DNA from: Atopostipes sp043425375 | GTDB taxonomy: Bacteria; Bacillota; Bacilli; Lactobacillales; Carnobacteriaceae_A | Assembly (NCBI GenBank): GCA_043425375.1 | Contig: JBHWQC010000003.1 | Location: forward strand, 1-21,880 | Direction: 5' to 3' | Length of the DNA stretch: 21,880 bases | Part shown: in pieces, positions 21,213 through 21,880 of the stretch | How the letters are laid out: each line of letters starts with the position of its first letter | How positions within the stretch are numbered: position 1 is the stretch's first letter | Made by a program: the position numbers and the translations under genes | The notes under the pieces: generated by a model | What the model was told of the DNA's origin: nothing | Database searches by the model: none | What the model saw: the letters and a program-made list of their open reading frames with translations, nothing else

Positions 21213-21707
21213 ATGCAAGTAACATTTAAAGGCGAACCAATAGAAGTCAAAGGGACTCAACCAAATGTAGGAGATGCTGCCCCGAATGCCACACTGACGG
21301 CGCGTAACCATGATAAAGTGGAATTGGCCAATTTTGTCGAAGATAAGCCGATTGTATTGAGTGTTGTTCCAGATGTAGAAACAAGAACTTGCGAGCTGCA
21401 AACGAAACGGTTTGCGGATGAGTTAGATGAACAAAATGTGTTATTTTTAACGGTCAGCCGCAACACAGTGGAAGAGTTCAACAAATGGAACGAAGAAAAT
21501 GAACTAAATTTAGTGACGTTGTCGGATGAAGACGGTGAGTTTGGGAAAGCGTATGGATTAGAAATTGATTTAGGCGGAGATACACGATTAGCTCGTTCAG
21601 TTTTCTTAATCGATACAGATGGCACCATCCAATACAAACAAATTGTTGAGGAAGTGGCGGATGAGCCAAATTATGAAGAAACACTTCAAGCGATTCAAGC
21701 GCTATAA
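21213..21707 (+). CDS. tpx: Thiol peroxidase (Tpx), one-cysteine variant
   Basis: 164 residues; ATG 21213 after AAGGGAAG. This is an atypical 2-Cys peroxiredoxin-family protein that reduces H2O2 and organic hydroperoxides in the cytoplasm. The peroxidatic site is SVVPDVETRTCELQT, with Pro 53, Thr 57 and Cys 60, and the later Arg in DTRLARSVFLID completes the usual set. Oddity: the resolving cysteine normally near 94 (in the AxxRFC region) is absent, and Cys 60 is the only cysteine in the protein. It must rely on an external thiol or a partner protein. The neighbouring pyruvate oxidase at the other end of the window is an H2O2 source, which makes the peroxidase useful to the cell. Very acidic. 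Confidence 0.93.
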   Translation: MQVTFKGEPIEVKGTQPNVGDAAPNATLTARNHDKVELANFVEDKPIVLSVVPDVETRTCELQTKRFADELDEQNVLFLTVSRNTVEEFNKWNEENELNLVTLSDEDGEFGKAYGLEIDLGGDTRLARSVFLIDTDGTIQYKQIVEEVADEPNYEETLQAIQAL

Positions 21708-21728
21708 CCCAATATAGAAAACGAAAAG

Positions 21729-21770
21729 AAAAACCGGCGATTTCCTATTCGGGAGATTGTCGGTTTTTTT
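21729..21770 (+). terminator. Rho-independent terminator of tpx
   Basis: 13-bp stem (21729-21741 with 21756-21768, two wobbles) followed by T's. Confidence 0.87.
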
Positions 21771-21783
21771 GTTAAAAGTAGGG

Positions 21784-21839
21784 ATTAGACAATCGATAAG
21801 AAAGTCTAATTTGATTTGCCAAAAAGGGAGGACTATGAT
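21784..21839 (+). promoter_or_regulatory. Promoter and adjoining inverted repeat of the gene at the right edge
   Basis: TTGATT (21811-21816), 17 bp, TATGAT (21834-21839). The inverted repeat ATTAGAC...GTCTAAT (21784-21790, 21804-21810) abuts the -35 and may be an operator. Confidence 0.5.
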
Positions 21840-21875
21840 AAATAGAAGAATACGATTTCAAGGAGGTTTTCGAAG

Positions 21876-21880
21876 ATGAT
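21876..21880 (+). CDS. Start of an unidentified gene (cut by the window edge)
   Basis: An ATG at 21876-21878 follows AAGGAGG by nine bases and lies 36 bases after a -10 box. Only the first codon and two bases are inside the window, so the product cannot be named. Confidence 0.6.

Noticed and set aside
21257..21637. 126-residue open frame antisense to tpx
   Set aside because: Serine-rich mirror of the tpx coding strand, with no ribosome binding site or family features.

Overview
The window looks like chromosomal DNA of a low-GC Gram-positive bacterium of the Lactobacillales. Carnobacteriaceae or a related salt- or alkali-tolerant lineage is my best guess, because many soluble proteins are acidic and an OpuA-type osmoprotectant importer and a pyruvate oxidase are present. 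The genus is an inference; there is no rRNA or other marker gene. Shine-Dalgarno sites are strong, several genes start with TTG or GTG, and Rho-independent terminators separate nearly all transcription units. I see no insertion sequence, phage, CRISPR array, tRNA or rRNA.

Layout. (1) 2-1219: C-terminal two thirds of pyruvate oxidase. (2) 1296-2084 (-): secreted LysM + 3D-domain cell-wall protein, with a perfect WalR-type box upstream of its promoter. (3) 2421-2594: small acidic protein. (4) 2716-5721 (-): complete opuA operon (ATPase with CBS pair, permease, binding protein); the binding protein has no lipobox cysteine. (5) 6099-6945: small membrane protein followed by a short or split DUF4177-like ORF. 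(6) 6968-7936: lactate/2-hydroxyacid dehydrogenase with an atypical substrate loop, closed by a terminator. (7) 8169-13695: a tightly packed six-gene operon with its own promoter. It encodes a GcvH-like lipoyl carrier, a lipoate-protein ligase, an amino-acid-type ABC binding lipoprotein and permease, a divergent fumarase/aspartase-superfamily lyase and an ECM4/YqjG-like glutathione-transferase homologue. (8) 13826-14722: general-stress YflT/YsnF-like protein. (9) 15019-15703: overlapping small XRE regulator and membrane protein. (10) 15794-17887 (-): cytoplasmic GH3 glycosidase. (11) 18005-18529 (-): unknown protein. (12) 18784-20250: NCS2 purine permease with two PurBox-like sites upstream. 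(13) 20308-21048 (-): alpha/beta hydrolase. (14) 21213-21707: thiol peroxidase lacking the resolving cysteine. (15) the start of another gene at 21876.

The part most likely to be an undescribed system is the 8.2-13.7 kb operon. It pairs a lipoyl carrier and its ligase with uptake of an amino-acid-like solute, a lyase whose signature lysine is replaced, and a thiol-dependent transferase. No other glycine-cleavage gene is nearby, and the ABC ATPase is missing. My working inference is import and breakdown of a thio-adduct or a similar amino-acid-like compound using a protein-bound dithiol. The substrate cannot be read from the sequence.
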